This document shows, one piece after another, positions 48,250 through 57,041 of a stretch of DNA of 64,000 bases. Under the pieces are notes generated by a model. It was not told where the DNA came from. It saw only the letters and a list, made by a program, of their open reading frames with translations, and ran no database searches. The stretch lies in the NCBI GenBank assembly GCA_903821605.1, contig CAIJLZ010000013.1, positions 300,757-364,756 on the forward strand, in the 5' to 3' direction. Position 1 is the stretch's first letter. Each line of letters opens with the position of its first letter. The translations under genes and the position numbers were made by a program. The stretch is from an uncultured Sphingomonadales bacterium (GTDB lineage: Bacteria; Pseudomonadota; Alphaproteobacteria; Sphingomonadales; Sphingomonadaceae).

Positions 48250-49565
48250 TGAGCATAAGAGATTCTTCGGCGCGCTTGGTCGCACGGCTCGGCAGATGGG
48301 TGGCCGCCTTGGCGCTGGCCATTTTGATGCTCGCGCCATGCACACCCGCCACCGCCAGCTTCAGGAGCGGGCCGACATGGTGGGATCCGGGCACCGTCGG
48401 CAGCGCGCCCGATTGGCATTATCGCATCAGCGTGTCGATCCCGACCGGCACAGCAATTGGCACCAAGATCAAGCTGGATTTCGATACCGCAACCCAATTG
48501 GCCAAGCTGGGCGTGAGCGGCACGCTCGACGTCAACAGCATCCGCGTCGTGCGCTCAACCGCTGTCCAAGCGGCCCAGCAGTCCTTTGATGACGCCACCT
48601 ATGGCGGCACGACAGACAGCACCGGCAATGGGCGCGGCGAAATACGGTTCGTGACCGAAGACGCGGGTGCGGCCACCTATCAGGTCTATTTCGACATTAC
48701 CGCAAATGGCACCAAGACCGCGATCACCCAAAGCAGCATCACCGGCAGTTTCGGCAGCGCGACGCTCGGTACACCGACCGCGTTCGGCATTTATTGGTCA
48801 ACGCCAAATGGGACCGATACCCGCACCATCGGCTATGCCTTGCCGATGCTTGTCAAGGTAGATGCCAGTCCGCTGAGCGTTACAGCCAGTGTCTATGATG
48901 AGACCGGCACGTTAAAGGCCTCAGGCATTCAATTGTACAATGACGGCACCCATGGCGATGCGACCGCCAATGATGCGAGTTGGACCAATACCGGCGCCTA
49001 TAGCGATAGCCCGACCTATACCATCCCGCTTGGCACCACCCCGGCGAACTGGATGGTGCGCGCCTTCGGTAAGGATGGCAGCACCAGCACCATCGGCGCC
49101 AGCAACGGCCTGATCCGGATCAATGGATCGACGGGCACCGCCGAAACACGCACCAACTTTCTCAACGTCGATGAAACCTATTTCCGCGTCAACGGCGCGC
49201 GGGTCGTTACCTCTCTCATCCAGACAATCGTGAGTGATCCCGTCAATGGCACCAGCGGTAACCAGAAAATCATTCCCGGCACGCGCGTGCGCTATTGTCG
49301 CGCGCTGTCGAACACCCAGGGCGCAACGGCAGAAAATCTGGCGCTTACCGTTAATCTTTCGAGCAAATGGACCTATATCACCGGCACCTTGCGCTCCGGC
49401 GCAAACTGCGTGGTCATAAACACCGTCGAAGATGAGGATGCGGTCGGCAGCGACGATAGCGACGGCATGGGGCTCAGTTACAGTAGCAGCGTGGTGGCGT
49501 TCACCGTCTCCACGCTCGCGCCGAGTGCCAGCGCCGCAATGCAATTTGAGGCGATCATCAACTAA
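48249..49565 (+). CDS. Secreted beta-rich protein with KIIPG motif, last gene of surface cluster
   Basis: The 438-residue protein starts at ATG 48249 overlapping the TGA of the large gene (GTG 48246 is an alternative). A long signal peptide ends near ATA/S. The N-terminal domain, with WHYRISVSIPTGTAIGTKIK and RGEIRFVTEDAGAATYQVYF, resembles DUF2341-like domains seen in surface proteins. The C-terminal domain has VSDPVNGTSGNQKIIPGTRV and YCRALSNTQGATAENLAL, paralogous to the third gene, and ends AAMQFEAIIN. An acidic EDEDAVGSDDSDG stretch may bind metal. Translational coupling ties it to the large protein. Confidence 0.75.
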   Translation: MSIRDSSARLVARLGRWVAALALAILMLAPCTPATASFRSGPTWWDPGTVGSAPDWHYRISVSIPTGTAIGTKIKLDFDTATQLAKLGVSGTLDVNSIRVVRSTAVQAAQQSFDDATYGGTTDSTGNGRGEIRFVTEDAGAATYQVYFDITANGTKTAITQSSITGSFGSATLGTPTAFGIYWSTPNGTDTRTIGYALPMLVKVDASPLSVTASVYDETGTLKASGIQLYNDGTHGDATANDASWTNTGAYSDSPTYTIPLGTTPANWMVRAFGKDGSTSTIGASNGLIRINGSTGTAETRTNFLNVDETYFRVNGARVVTSLIQTIVSDPVNGTSGNQKIIPGTRVRYCRALSNTQGATAENLALTVNLSSKWTYITGTLRSGANCVVINTVEDEDAVGSDDSDGMGLSYSSSVVAFTVSTLAPSASAAMQFEAIIN

Positions 49566-49649
49566 GGGCGCGGAAATTATGCGCTAGCTGCTGACGCGCA
49601 GCCGATCACCGCCTATACCGGCAGCAATTTCTTGTAACGGAAAGTGCCG

Positions 49650-51431
49650 ATGACCGATCACGCCGCCCGCCTTGCCCTGCTCCGCGCTGAACTCGCGACC
49701 CGCCAACTTGATGGTTTTGTCGTGCCGTTAAGCGATGAACATATGAGCGAATATGTCGGCGGCTATGCCCAACGGCTGGCATGGCTCACGGGCTTTGGTG
49801 GCTCGGCCGGCGCGGCAGTGGTGTTGGCCGACAAGGCCGCGATGTTCGTCGATGGGCGCTACACGCTGCAAGTGCGCGATCAGGTCGATGGCGCCCATTG
49901 GTCCTATGAATCCGTGCCACAGACCAGCACCGCCGAATGGCTGAAGACCCATGCGCCGCAAGGGGCCCGGATCGGCTATGATGCGTGGCTGCATAGCAAG
50001 CCATGGGTGCAGGCGGCAACGCGTGCGTTGGATGAACGCGAGGCGCAACTGGTCGCGGTCACCACCAACCCGATTGACAGCATCTGGACCGACCGGCCCG
50101 CGCCCTCATCCGCCCCGGTCGATGTGCATCCGGAGAGCTTCGCGGGCCAGCCCGCGACCGCCAAGCGCGCGGCGATTGCCGAATGGCTCAAGGGCAAAAA
50201 GGCCGATGCCACCATCTTAACGGCGCTCGATTCCATTGCTTGGGCGTTCAACATCCGGGGCAGCGATGTCGAGCGCACCCCGGTCACCCTCGCTTTTGCG
50301 ATGATCTGGCAGGATGAGACCGCCGACCTATTCGTCGCGCCGGAGAAAATCACCGACGCCGTGCGTGCCCATCTCGGCGCTGCGGTGCGGCTGCATCCCT
50401 ATGCCGGTTTCGGCGATGCGCTCGGCTGGCTTGCGGGCAAGACCGTGGCCGTCGACCCCGAACGCTCGGTATCATCTATTTTCAATCTGTTACAGGCGGT
50501 GGATAGCACGATCATTGAGGATCGAGACCCCGTCATCCTGCCCAAGGCGGTGAAAAACGAGGTAGAAATCGCCGGCACCCGCGCCGCCCATCGCCGCGAT
50601 GGCGCCGCGCTCAGCCGCTTTCTCCATTGGCTCGCGCAACACGGGCCAAGCGGGGGCGAAACCGAGCTTTCCGCTTCCGATCAATTGGAAGAATTTCGCA
50701 AACAAGCCCAGCAGCTTGTTGATCTTAGCTTCGACACGATATCAGGTTCTGGTCCCAATGGGGCAATTGTCCATTACCGGGTGAGTGAAGCAACCAACCG
50801 GCCGATTGAACCGGGCACGCTCTATCTCGTCGACAGCGGCGGCCAATATCGCGACGGCACGACCGATGTCACCCGCACCATCGCCATCGGCCCGGTGCCA
50901 GACGAGATGAAGCGCCGCTTCACGCTGGTGCTTAAGGGCCATATCGCGCTTGCCCGCGCCCGCTTTCCCAAGGGCACGCGCGGCAGCCAGCTCGACGTGC
51001 TGGCCCGCCAGTTCCTCTGGGGCGAGGGGTTGGATTATGCCCATGGCACCGGTCATGGCGTGGGCAGCTTCCTGTCGGTTCACGAAGGCCCGCAGCGTAT
51101 CGCCACCGTACTGACCGGGGATGAGCCACTTCAGCCCGGGATGATCGTGTCCAATGAGCCGGGCTATTACAAAACCGGCGGCTATGGCATCCGCATCGAA
51201 AATCTGGTGCTGGTGATCGAGGACCAGCGCGCGGGCGAGGAAAAGGACATGCTCGCCTTTGAAACCCTCACCCTCGCCCCCATCGACCGCTACGCTATCG
51301 CGCCAGAATTGCTGGATGCCGGGGAGCGGGCATGGCTCGACGCCTATCATCGTCGAGTCTTGGCCGAGATTGGGCCGCAAGTCGATGATAAGGCGCGGCA
51401 ATGGTTAGAAACCGCCTGCGCCGCGATCTGA
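49650..51431 (+). CDS. Aminopeptidase P family protein (M24B Xaa-Pro aminopeptidase)
   Basis: The enzyme removes an N-terminal residue next to proline, using two metal ions. The 593-residue three-domain form resembles eukaryotic cytosolic APP rather than short E. coli PepP. Metal ligands lie in LVDSGGQYRDGTTDVTRT, HGTGHGVGSFLSVHEGPQ and SNEPGYYKTGGYGIRIENL. N-terminal creatinase domains carry GFVVPLSDEHMSEYVGGYAQ and LTGFGGSAGAAVVLAD. ATG 49650 follows CGGAAAG; GTG 49644 adds two residues. No signal peptide, so it is cytoplasmic. Confidence 0.93.
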   Translation: MTDHAARLALLRAELATRQLDGFVVPLSDEHMSEYVGGYAQRLAWLTGFGGSAGAAVVLADKAAMFVDGRYTLQVRDQVDGAHWSYESVPQTSTAEWLKTHAPQGARIGYDAWLHSKPWVQAATRALDEREAQLVAVTTNPIDSIWTDRPAPSSAPVDVHPESFAGQPATAKRAAIAEWLKGKKADATILTALDSIAWAFNIRGSDVERTPVTLAFAMIWQDETADLFVAPEKITDAVRAHLGAAVRLHPYAGFGDALGWLAGKTVAVDPERSVSSIFNLLQAVDSTIIEDRDPVILPKAVKNEVEIAGTRAAHRRDGAALSRFLHWLAQHGPSGGETELSASDQLEEFRKQAQQLVDLSFDTISGSGPNGAIVHYRVSEATNRPIEPGTLYLVDSGGQYRDGTTDVTRTIAIGPVPDEMKRRFTLVLKGHIALARARFPKGTRGSQLDVLARQFLWGEGLDYAHGTGHGVGSFLSVHEGPQRIATVLTGDEPLQPGMIVSNEPGYYKTGGYGIRIENLVLVIEDQRAGEEKDMLAFETLTLAPIDRYAIAPELLDAGERAWLDAYHRRVLAEIGPQVDDKARQWLETACAAI

Positions 51432-51461
51432 ACGTTCATTGCCGCCGTCCCGGCCCCGCCA

Positions 51462-51540
51462 TTCGTCATGCTGAACGCGGCTCAGCATCTCTCCCCACCC
51501 CTGCCCAACCCACCGCCTGAAACAAGTTCAGCATGGCGAA
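51462..51540. repeat. REP-like inverted pair
   Basis: The arms TTCGTCATGCTGAAC (51462-51476) and GTTCAGCATGGCGAA (51526-51540) are inverted copies with one mismatch. The same GTCATGCTGAAC...GTTTCAG core recurs at 58846-58927 and 58991-59018. It fills the gap between the aminopeptidase gene and the second Gpx gene. Confidence 0.7.
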
Positions 51541-51594
51541 AAGAACGTGCTACACAGCAAGAAACCCTTGAGGGGCAGTTGAGGAGATATCGTC

Positions 51595-52185
51595 ATGAAC
51601 AAATGGGTTATGGGGCTCACCGCCGTTGCCGCACTGACGGGCATTGGCGGCGTCGTCTGGGCGCAGCTTCGGCCGTCGGCAACCCCGGTCTTGGCGGATG
51701 CCGCCAGTAAAACGGCTTGGGATTTCAACCTCACCGCCATCGACGGCACACCAATGCCGATGAGCCAATTTAAGGGCAAGGTCGTGCTGCTCGTCAACAC
51801 CGCCAGCTTCTGCGGCTATACCCCGCAATATGACGGGCTCCAGAAACTGCACATCGCCTATGAGGCTAAGGGTTTCACCGTGGTTGGCGTGCCTTCCGGC
51901 AATTTCCTCGATCAGGAATATAAGTCCAACAAGGACATCTCGACATTCTGCAAGGCCAAGTTCGGCATCCGTTTCCCGCTCGCCGAACGCGGTGCGGTGG
52001 TGGGGGCAAAGGCGATCCCGATCTATCGCTGGGCTGCCACTATTTTGGGGCAGGACAATCGGCCAAAATGGAATTTCCACAAATATCTGATTGGCCGCGA
52101 TGGCAAGCTCATCCGCGCCTTCGGCACCAAGGTCGAACCCATGTCACCCGACGTCGTGCAGGCGGTGCAAAAGGCGCTGGGGTAA
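51595..52185 (+). CDS. Membrane-anchored glutathione peroxidase-like protein
   Basis: The 196-residue protein starts with a hydrophobic segment (MGLTAVAALTGIGGVVWA) that is an uncleaved anchor or signal peptide, so the catalytic domain faces the periplasm. The domain has the active-site Cys in VNTASFCGYTPQYDG, a divergent loop GVPSGNFLDQEYKSN, and the Trp in PKWNFHKYLIGRDG. It is only distantly similar to the cytoplasmic paralogue at 32491-33033. GAGGAG lies upstream of the ATG. It may reduce periplasmic peroxides; the reductant is unknown. Confidence 0.85.
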   Translation: MNKWVMGLTAVAALTGIGGVVWAQLRPSATPVLADAASKTAWDFNLTAIDGTPMPMSQFKGKVVLLVNTASFCGYTPQYDGLQKLHIAYEAKGFTVVGVPSGNFLDQEYKSNKDISTFCKAKFGIRFPLAERGAVVGAKAIPIYRWAATILGQDNRPKWNFHKYLIGRDGKLIRAFGTKVEPMSPDVVQAVQKALG

Positions 52186-52211
52186 ACGGGTAAGACCCCC
52201 GCCCACCAGTT

Positions 52212-53105
52212 TCAGGGACGAGCGCCGAACCGTGCGGCCAGCTTTGGTCCCATCAGGCCCAGCGCGAGGCCGCCCAGCACCAGGGCGGCCGCCAGCAGTT
52301 TCCATGATTGCATCGGTTCATGCAGCACCAGCGCCGAGGTCAGCATCCCGAACACCGGGACCAGCAACGACATCGGCGCGATGGTCGCCGCCGGGTGGCG
52401 GGATAATAGCCATGCCCAGATGCCATAGCCGAAAATCGCATTGGCGAAGGCCTGCCAGAACACCGAACTCCAGCCGATCCATGTCGCATTGGTCATGGAC
52501 TGGATAACCACGCCCCAGCCCTCTCCTAGCACCGCCGCCAACATCAACGGCGGGAAAGAAAAGAGGCTCCCCCACACGACATAAGCGAGCATATCGACCT
52601 GCCCGGCGGCGCGCGAGACCATGTTGGCGACCGACCAACACATCGCCGCACCAAGGATCATGGCGACGCCCGGCACCGTCGTCTGGCCATCGCGATGCAC
52701 CAAAATGACCGCCACGCCCGCCGCCGCCAGCAGGATCGCGAGCCACTGCATCGGCCGAACATGTTCACGGGTGAGGACAACCGCCAATAAAACGGTGAAA
52801 ATCGCCTGTGTCTGGATCACCAGCGAGGCAAGGCCGGGGCTGATGAAGCGCGTCATCGCGAAGAACATCAGGCCAAATTGGCCAAGGCCGATCAACACGC
52901 CATAAGCGGCAAGGTTCGACCAAGCGACCGCCGGGCGTCGCACAAATAAGGCGACCGGGAAGAAGGCAAACAGGAAACGGAGTGCAGCCAGCACCAGCGG
53001 CGGGAATTCCTGCAGCGCCAGCGCGGTGATCGTGAAATTGGTACCCCAGATCGCCATGACCAGAACGGCGAGCAGCAAATGCTGCCAAGATACCGTCATG
53101 GTCAT
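52212..53105 (-). CDS. EamA family transporter (DMT superfamily)
   Basis: The 297-residue protein has ten predicted transmembrane helices in two EamA repeats: AIWGTNFTITALALQEFPPL in the first and ILGAAMCWSVANMVSRAAG in the second. Related exporters carry amino acids or other metabolites; this one resembles the O-acetylserine/cysteine exporter type, but the substrate is unknown. ATG 53105 has GGAGAAAAAG upstream. It follows typA by 16 nt in the same direction and is probably co-transcribed with it. Confidence 0.88.
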   Translation of the reverse strand: MTMTVSWQHLLLAVLVMAIWGTNFTITALALQEFPPLVLAALRFLFAFFPVALFVRRPAVAWSNLAAYGVLIGLGQFGLMFFAMTRFISPGLASLVIQTQAIFTVLLAVVLTREHVRPMQWLAILLAAAGVAVILVHRDGQTTVPGVAMILGAAMCWSVANMVSRAAGQVDMLAYVVWGSLFSFPPLMLAAVLGEGWGVVIQSMTNATWIGWSSVFWQAFANAIFGYGIWAWLLSRHPAATIAPMSLLVPVFGMLTSALVLHEPMQSWKLLAAALVLGGLALGLMGPKLAARFGARP

Positions 53106-53121
53106 GGCTTTTTCTCCGGGA

Positions 53122-54939
53122 TCAGGCCGCCTTGGCGCGGCTGGCCTTTTTACGTTCGTGCGGATCAAGGTGACGCTTGCGCAAGCGGATCGACTTCGGC
53201 GTCACTTCCACCAATTCATCGTCATCAATATAGGCAATCGCCTGTTCCAGCGTCAGACGCCAAGGCGGCGTCAGGCGGATGGCATCGTCCTTGCCGCCCG
53301 ATGCGCGGAAGTTGGTGAGCTGCTTTGCCTTCATCGGGTTGACTTCAAGGTCGTCCGTCTTGGCATTTTCACCAACGATCATGCCTTCGTACAGCGCTTC
53401 GCCCGGTGCCACCATCAAGATGCCGCGATCTTCGAGCGGGCCGAGCGCATAGGCATTGGCCTCGCCCGCACCGTTGGAGATCAGCACGCCATTCTTACGG
53501 CCTTCGATCACGCCCTTATAGGGGCCATATTTCTCGAACAGGCGGTTCATGATGCCGGTACCACGGGTATCCGAGAGGAATTCACCGTGATAGCCGATCA
53601 GGCCGCGTGACGGGGCCGAGAAGGTGATGCGGGTCTTGCCACCGCCCGACGGACGCATATCGGTCAGTTCGGCCTTGCGGATCGCCATTTTCTCGACAAC
53701 CGTGCCCGAATATTCTTCGTCCACGTCGATCACGACGGTTTCATAAGGTTCTTCGCGACCGTTCGGGCCTTCGGTAAACAGCACGCGCGGACGCGAAATG
53801 CCGAGTTCAAAGCCTTCACGACGCATGGTTTCGATCAACACGCCGAGCTGAAGTTCGCCACGGCCAGCCACTTCGAAGCTGTCCTTGTCGTCGCTTTCGG
53901 TGACCTTGATCGCGACGTTGCTCTCCGCTTCACGGAACAGGCGGTCGCGGATCATGCGGCTGGTGACCTTGGTGCCTTCGCGACCGGCCATCGGCGAATC
54001 GTTCACAGCAAAGCGCATCGACAGCGTCGGCGGATCGATCGGCTGGGCCTGAAGTGGCTCGGTCACGCTGGTGTCGGCGATCGTGTTGGCGACCGTCGCG
54101 GTGGTCAGGCCGGCAATCGAGATGATGTCACCGGCACGGGCTTCATCAACCGGCACGCGTTCAAGACCACGGAAGGCGAGGATCTTCGACGCACGGCCAG
54201 TTTCGATCACATTGCCGTCGCTATCGAGCGCATGGACCGGCATGTTGGTCTTGATCGTGCCCGACGCCACGAGACCGGTCAGGATGCGGCCAAGGAAATT
54301 GTCGCGATCCAGCAGGGTCACAAGGAATTTGAACGGCGCGTCAGGATCGACCTTTGGGGCCGAAACATGGCTGACGATGGTCTCGAACATCGGCGTCAGC
54401 GTGCCCGAACGCGCGCTCGCGTCAAGCGAGGCATAGCCATTACGGCCCGAGGCGAACAACACCGGGAAATCGAGCTGTTCATCGGAAGCTTCCAATGAGA
54501 CGAAGAGATCGAACACTTCATCCAGCACTTCCTGAATGCGTTCGTCCGGACGGTCGACCTTGTTGACGACGACGATCGGCTTCAGGCCGAGCGCCAGCGC
54601 CTTGCCGGTCACAAACTTGGTCTGCGGCATCGCGCCTTCCGAGGCGTCCACCAGCAGGATCACACCATCGACCATCGACAAGATGCGCTCGACTTCGCCG
54701 CCAAAGTCGGCGTGGCCGGGCGTGTCGACGATATTGATGCGGGTGCCTTCCCAATCGATCGAGGTGCACTTCGCCAAAATAGTGATCCCGCGCTCCTTTT
54801 CGAGATCGTTGGAATCCATCGCGCGTTCTTCGATGCGCTGGTTGTCGCGGAAGGTACCCGACTGACGGAACAGCTGGTCAACGAGGGTGGTCTTGCCATG
54901 ATCGACGTGGGCGATGATGGCGATATTGCGCAATGACAT
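53122..54939 (-). CDS. typA: Translational GTPase TypA/BipA
   Basis: TypA is a ribosome-associated GTPase of the EF-G/LepA class needed for subunit assembly in the cold and stress. The 605-residue protein has G1 AHVDHGKTTLVDQ, G2 region ERGITI, G3 DTPGHADFGGEV and G4 NKVDRPD, then domains III, V and the TypA-specific C-terminal domain ending KRHLDPHERKKASRAKAA. AAGG lies ten bases upstream of ATG. No other gene intervenes before the divergent DUF3800 gene. Confidence 0.97.
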   Translation of the reverse strand: MSLRNIAIIAHVDHGKTTLVDQLFRQSGTFRDNQRIEERAMDSNDLEKERGITILAKCTSIDWEGTRINIVDTPGHADFGGEVERILSMVDGVILLVDASEGAMPQTKFVTGKALALGLKPIVVVNKVDRPDERIQEVLDEVFDLFVSLEASDEQLDFPVLFASGRNGYASLDASARSGTLTPMFETIVSHVSAPKVDPDAPFKFLVTLLDRDNFLGRILTGLVASGTIKTNMPVHALDSDGNVIETGRASKILAFRGLERVPVDEARAGDIISIAGLTTATVANTIADTSVTEPLQAQPIDPPTLSMRFAVNDSPMAGREGTKVTSRMIRDRLFREAESNVAIKVTESDDKDSFEVAGRGELQLGVLIETMRREGFELGISRPRVLFTEGPNGREEPYETVVIDVDEEYSGTVVEKMAIRKAELTDMRPSGGGKTRITFSAPSRGLIGYHGEFLSDTRGTGIMNRLFEKYGPYKGVIEGRKNGVLISNGAGEANAYALGPLEDRGILMVAPGEALYEGMIVGENAKTDDLEVNPMKAKQLTNFRASGGKDDAIRLTPPWRLTLEQAIAYIDDDELVEVTPKSIRLRKRHLDPHERKKASRAKAA

Positions 54940-55078
54940 TTGAAGCGAGCCTTATGACATCTGGAGTGGCAGCGACCCTTCATGAGGCAAGGAGCGCATC
55001 TTTGGCCGCGCCCCTAGCTGATTTTGTGCATTGCGGCAAGCGTTGCATTTCGTTCCGCAGCCCGGCAATAGCCAAAAC

Positions 55079-55735
55079 ATGCCCATTTATTGTGATGAGA
55101 GCGGCGGCGTGTCGGCAGGTGTGATGACGCTGGCGGCTGTCCACATCGCGGATGGCAATAGCGAGAAATTGCTTGGTCGCTACCGGACCATCACCGGGCT
55201 GCATGGCGAACTCAAGGGCAGCCGCATCGACTATACCGAACGCGGGCTATTCTACGAACTGTTCGACCGGTTCGATGCCGTTGCGGTCGTCGCGTCCGTT
55301 GATCTGCGCGGGCCGCAGCGCTTGGAACTGGTGCCGCCGGAAAAAGATTATGCCGTCTATGCCGAATTAATGGCCCGCGCGGTGAGTGGCCATGTGGAAC
55401 ATGGCGAGCGCACCGACACCGTCATCATCGACGAGGGGCGCTATGACGAACGCGCACTCGAACTGGTGCGCAACGGGATCGACGCGCTACTCCTCCAGCG
55501 CACGGGCACCGCCCGACACGAGACCCATTTCGCCGACAGCCGCCGCTGTCCGGGCGTACAGATTGCCGACGTGGTGGCGAATACCTTCTACAACGCGCTG
55601 GTCGGCGGCCATCGCGGCGGCTGGATGGAACGGATTGTCGCACCGTTCCGCGACATGGGCCGGGTCCGGCAAGTGTCGATCAACCCGCACAAAATGGTGG
55701 CGCGCTGGGCACGGCGGGAAGCATCTGCGCCATAG
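55079..55735 (+). CDS. DUF3800 domain-containing protein
   Basis: DUF3800 proteins have an RNase H-like fold of unproven activity and are often found near mobile or defence genes, though many are chromosomal singletons. The 218-residue product has the family elements MPIYCDESGG at the N-terminus, VVASVDLRG, TVIIDEGRYDE and the C-terminal CPGVQIADVVANTFYNALVG. Acidic residues Asp6, Glu7 and those in IIDEG could form a metal site. ATG 55079 starts at the conserved CDESG motif; the extension to 55031 is unsupported. It is convergent with rnd. Confidence 0.85.
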   Translation: MPIYCDESGGVSAGVMTLAAVHIADGNSEKLLGRYRTITGLHGELKGSRIDYTERGLFYELFDRFDAVAVVASVDLRGPQRLELVPPEKDYAVYAELMARAVSGHVEHGERTDTVIIDEGRYDERALELVRNGIDALLLQRTGTARHETHFADSRRCPGVQIADVVANTFYNALVGGHRGGWMERIVAPFRDMGRVRQVSINPHKMVARWARREASAP

Positions 55736-55763
55736 GGCGATTGCTCCCCCCGATCCGCCCGGT

Positions 55764-56933
55764 TCAATCCGTCGTGCGGGTGAGCTTCAACTTGCCTTGC
55801 TGAACCCCAAAGGCCAGCCGCCCCTCGACCAGATCAAGCGCATCGCTGCCGAACTGGTCGAAGCGCCAGTCATCCAAAATGGCCAGACCTTCGCGCACAC
55901 CCGCTGCCAGCAATTCCAGCTCTTCAGTCCGGGCGATCAGCCGGGCCGCCACGCCCGATTCCTTGGACCGAATCTTAAGCAACAGCTTCAGCAGGTCCGC
56001 GATCAGCGCCCCCTCCTTGCCAAGACCCGGCTTACGATCATCGCGCCCCGGCATCTCATCATGCGACATCGGTTCGGCCGTGCGCAGTGCTTCCATCAAG
56101 CGGCCACCAATATCGTTTGTCGCCCAAGTTGCGCTCAGGCCACGCACGCGGGCAAGATCGCGCTGCTCGCGCGGCGGATGGCCCGCAAGATCGGCCAGCG
56201 TTTCATCCTTGACGATGCGACCGCGCGGCAAATTCTTGTTCATCGCCTCGCGCTCCCGCCATGCCGCAAGCGATTTGAGACGGCCCAATGCATCGGCCTT
56301 GCGGCTTGGTGCCTTGATACGCTGCCATGCCTGATCAGGAATGGTGACATAGCCAGCGGGATCGGCCAGCCGCTCCATCTCATTATCAAGCCAGTCGCCG
56401 CGACCAAGGGTGCGCAACTTGTCGAGCATCTTGGGGAACAAGGTGGCGAGATAGGTCACATCGCCAATCGCATAATCAATCTGGCGCGCATCAAGCGGAC
56501 GACGCGCCCAATCGGTGAAGCGCGCGCCCTTGTCGAGACTGACGCCGAGCAATGTCTCGACCAGATTGCCATAGCCGATCTGATCGCCCAGCCCGAGGGC
56601 CATCGCTGCAATCTGGGTATCGAACAGCGGTTGCGGGGTCTTGCCCGTCAAATTGACGATGATTTCAAGATCCTGCCCACCCGCGTGCACGACCTTCAGC
56701 ACCTCGTCGTTGTTGACCAGCAGATCGAGCAACGGGGCCAGATCAAGCCCCTGCGCCTTGGGATCAATGGCGGCGGCCTCTTTTTCGTCCCCGATTTGAA
56801 TCAGGCACAGGTCGGGCCAATAGGTGTTCTCCCGCATGAATTCCGTATCGACCGTGATGAACGGCGATTGGGCAAGGCGGTCGCACAGGGCGGCAAGCGT
56901 ATCGGTATCGGTGATGAGTGGATGAATCTTCAT
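55764..56933 (-). CDS. rnd: Ribonuclease D
   Basis: RNase D is a 3'-5' exonuclease for tRNA and small RNA maturation. The 389-residue protein has the DEDDy exonuclease core: VDTEFMRENTYWPDLCLIQ (Asp, Glu), VVHAGGQDLEIIV, FDTQIAAMALG and QIDYAIGDVTYL (Tyr and Asp), followed by HRDC-type domains. ATG 56933 gives MKIHPLITDTDTL; an in-frame ATG at 56945 is possible. No clear ribosome-binding site is seen for either. It is divergent from aspS. Confidence 0.94.
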   Translation of the reverse strand: MKIHPLITDTDTLAALCDRLAQSPFITVDTEFMRENTYWPDLCLIQIGDEKEAAAIDPKAQGLDLAPLLDLLVNNDEVLKVVHAGGQDLEIIVNLTGKTPQPLFDTQIAAMALGLGDQIGYGNLVETLLGVSLDKGARFTDWARRPLDARQIDYAIGDVTYLATLFPKMLDKLRTLGRGDWLDNEMERLADPAGYVTIPDQAWQRIKAPSRKADALGRLKSLAAWREREAMNKNLPRGRIVKDETLADLAGHPPREQRDLARVRGLSATWATNDIGGRLMEALRTAEPMSHDEMPGRDDRKPGLGKEGALIADLLKLLLKIRSKESGVAARLIARTEELELLAAGVREGLAILDDWRFDQFGSDALDLVEGRLAFGVQQGKLKLTRTTD

Positions 56934-57041
56934 AGAATTGCGCATAGCGTGCAATGCAGCGCTTGACAAAGCCGGGTTGGATAGTGTGACGCAGCGGCAC
57001 GATTTTTATGACATCCTCTTAATTCGGAAGTGAGCTTGTCC

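Noticed and set aside
40454..49565. Prophage tail or conjugation region
   Set aside because: No phage structural, integrase or transfer genes are present, and the proteins carry signal peptides and DUF11-type domains instead.
56963..56990. TTGACA upstream of aspS as a promoter
   Set aside because: A perfect -35 box is present, but no acceptable -10 lies at 16-18 nt spacing.
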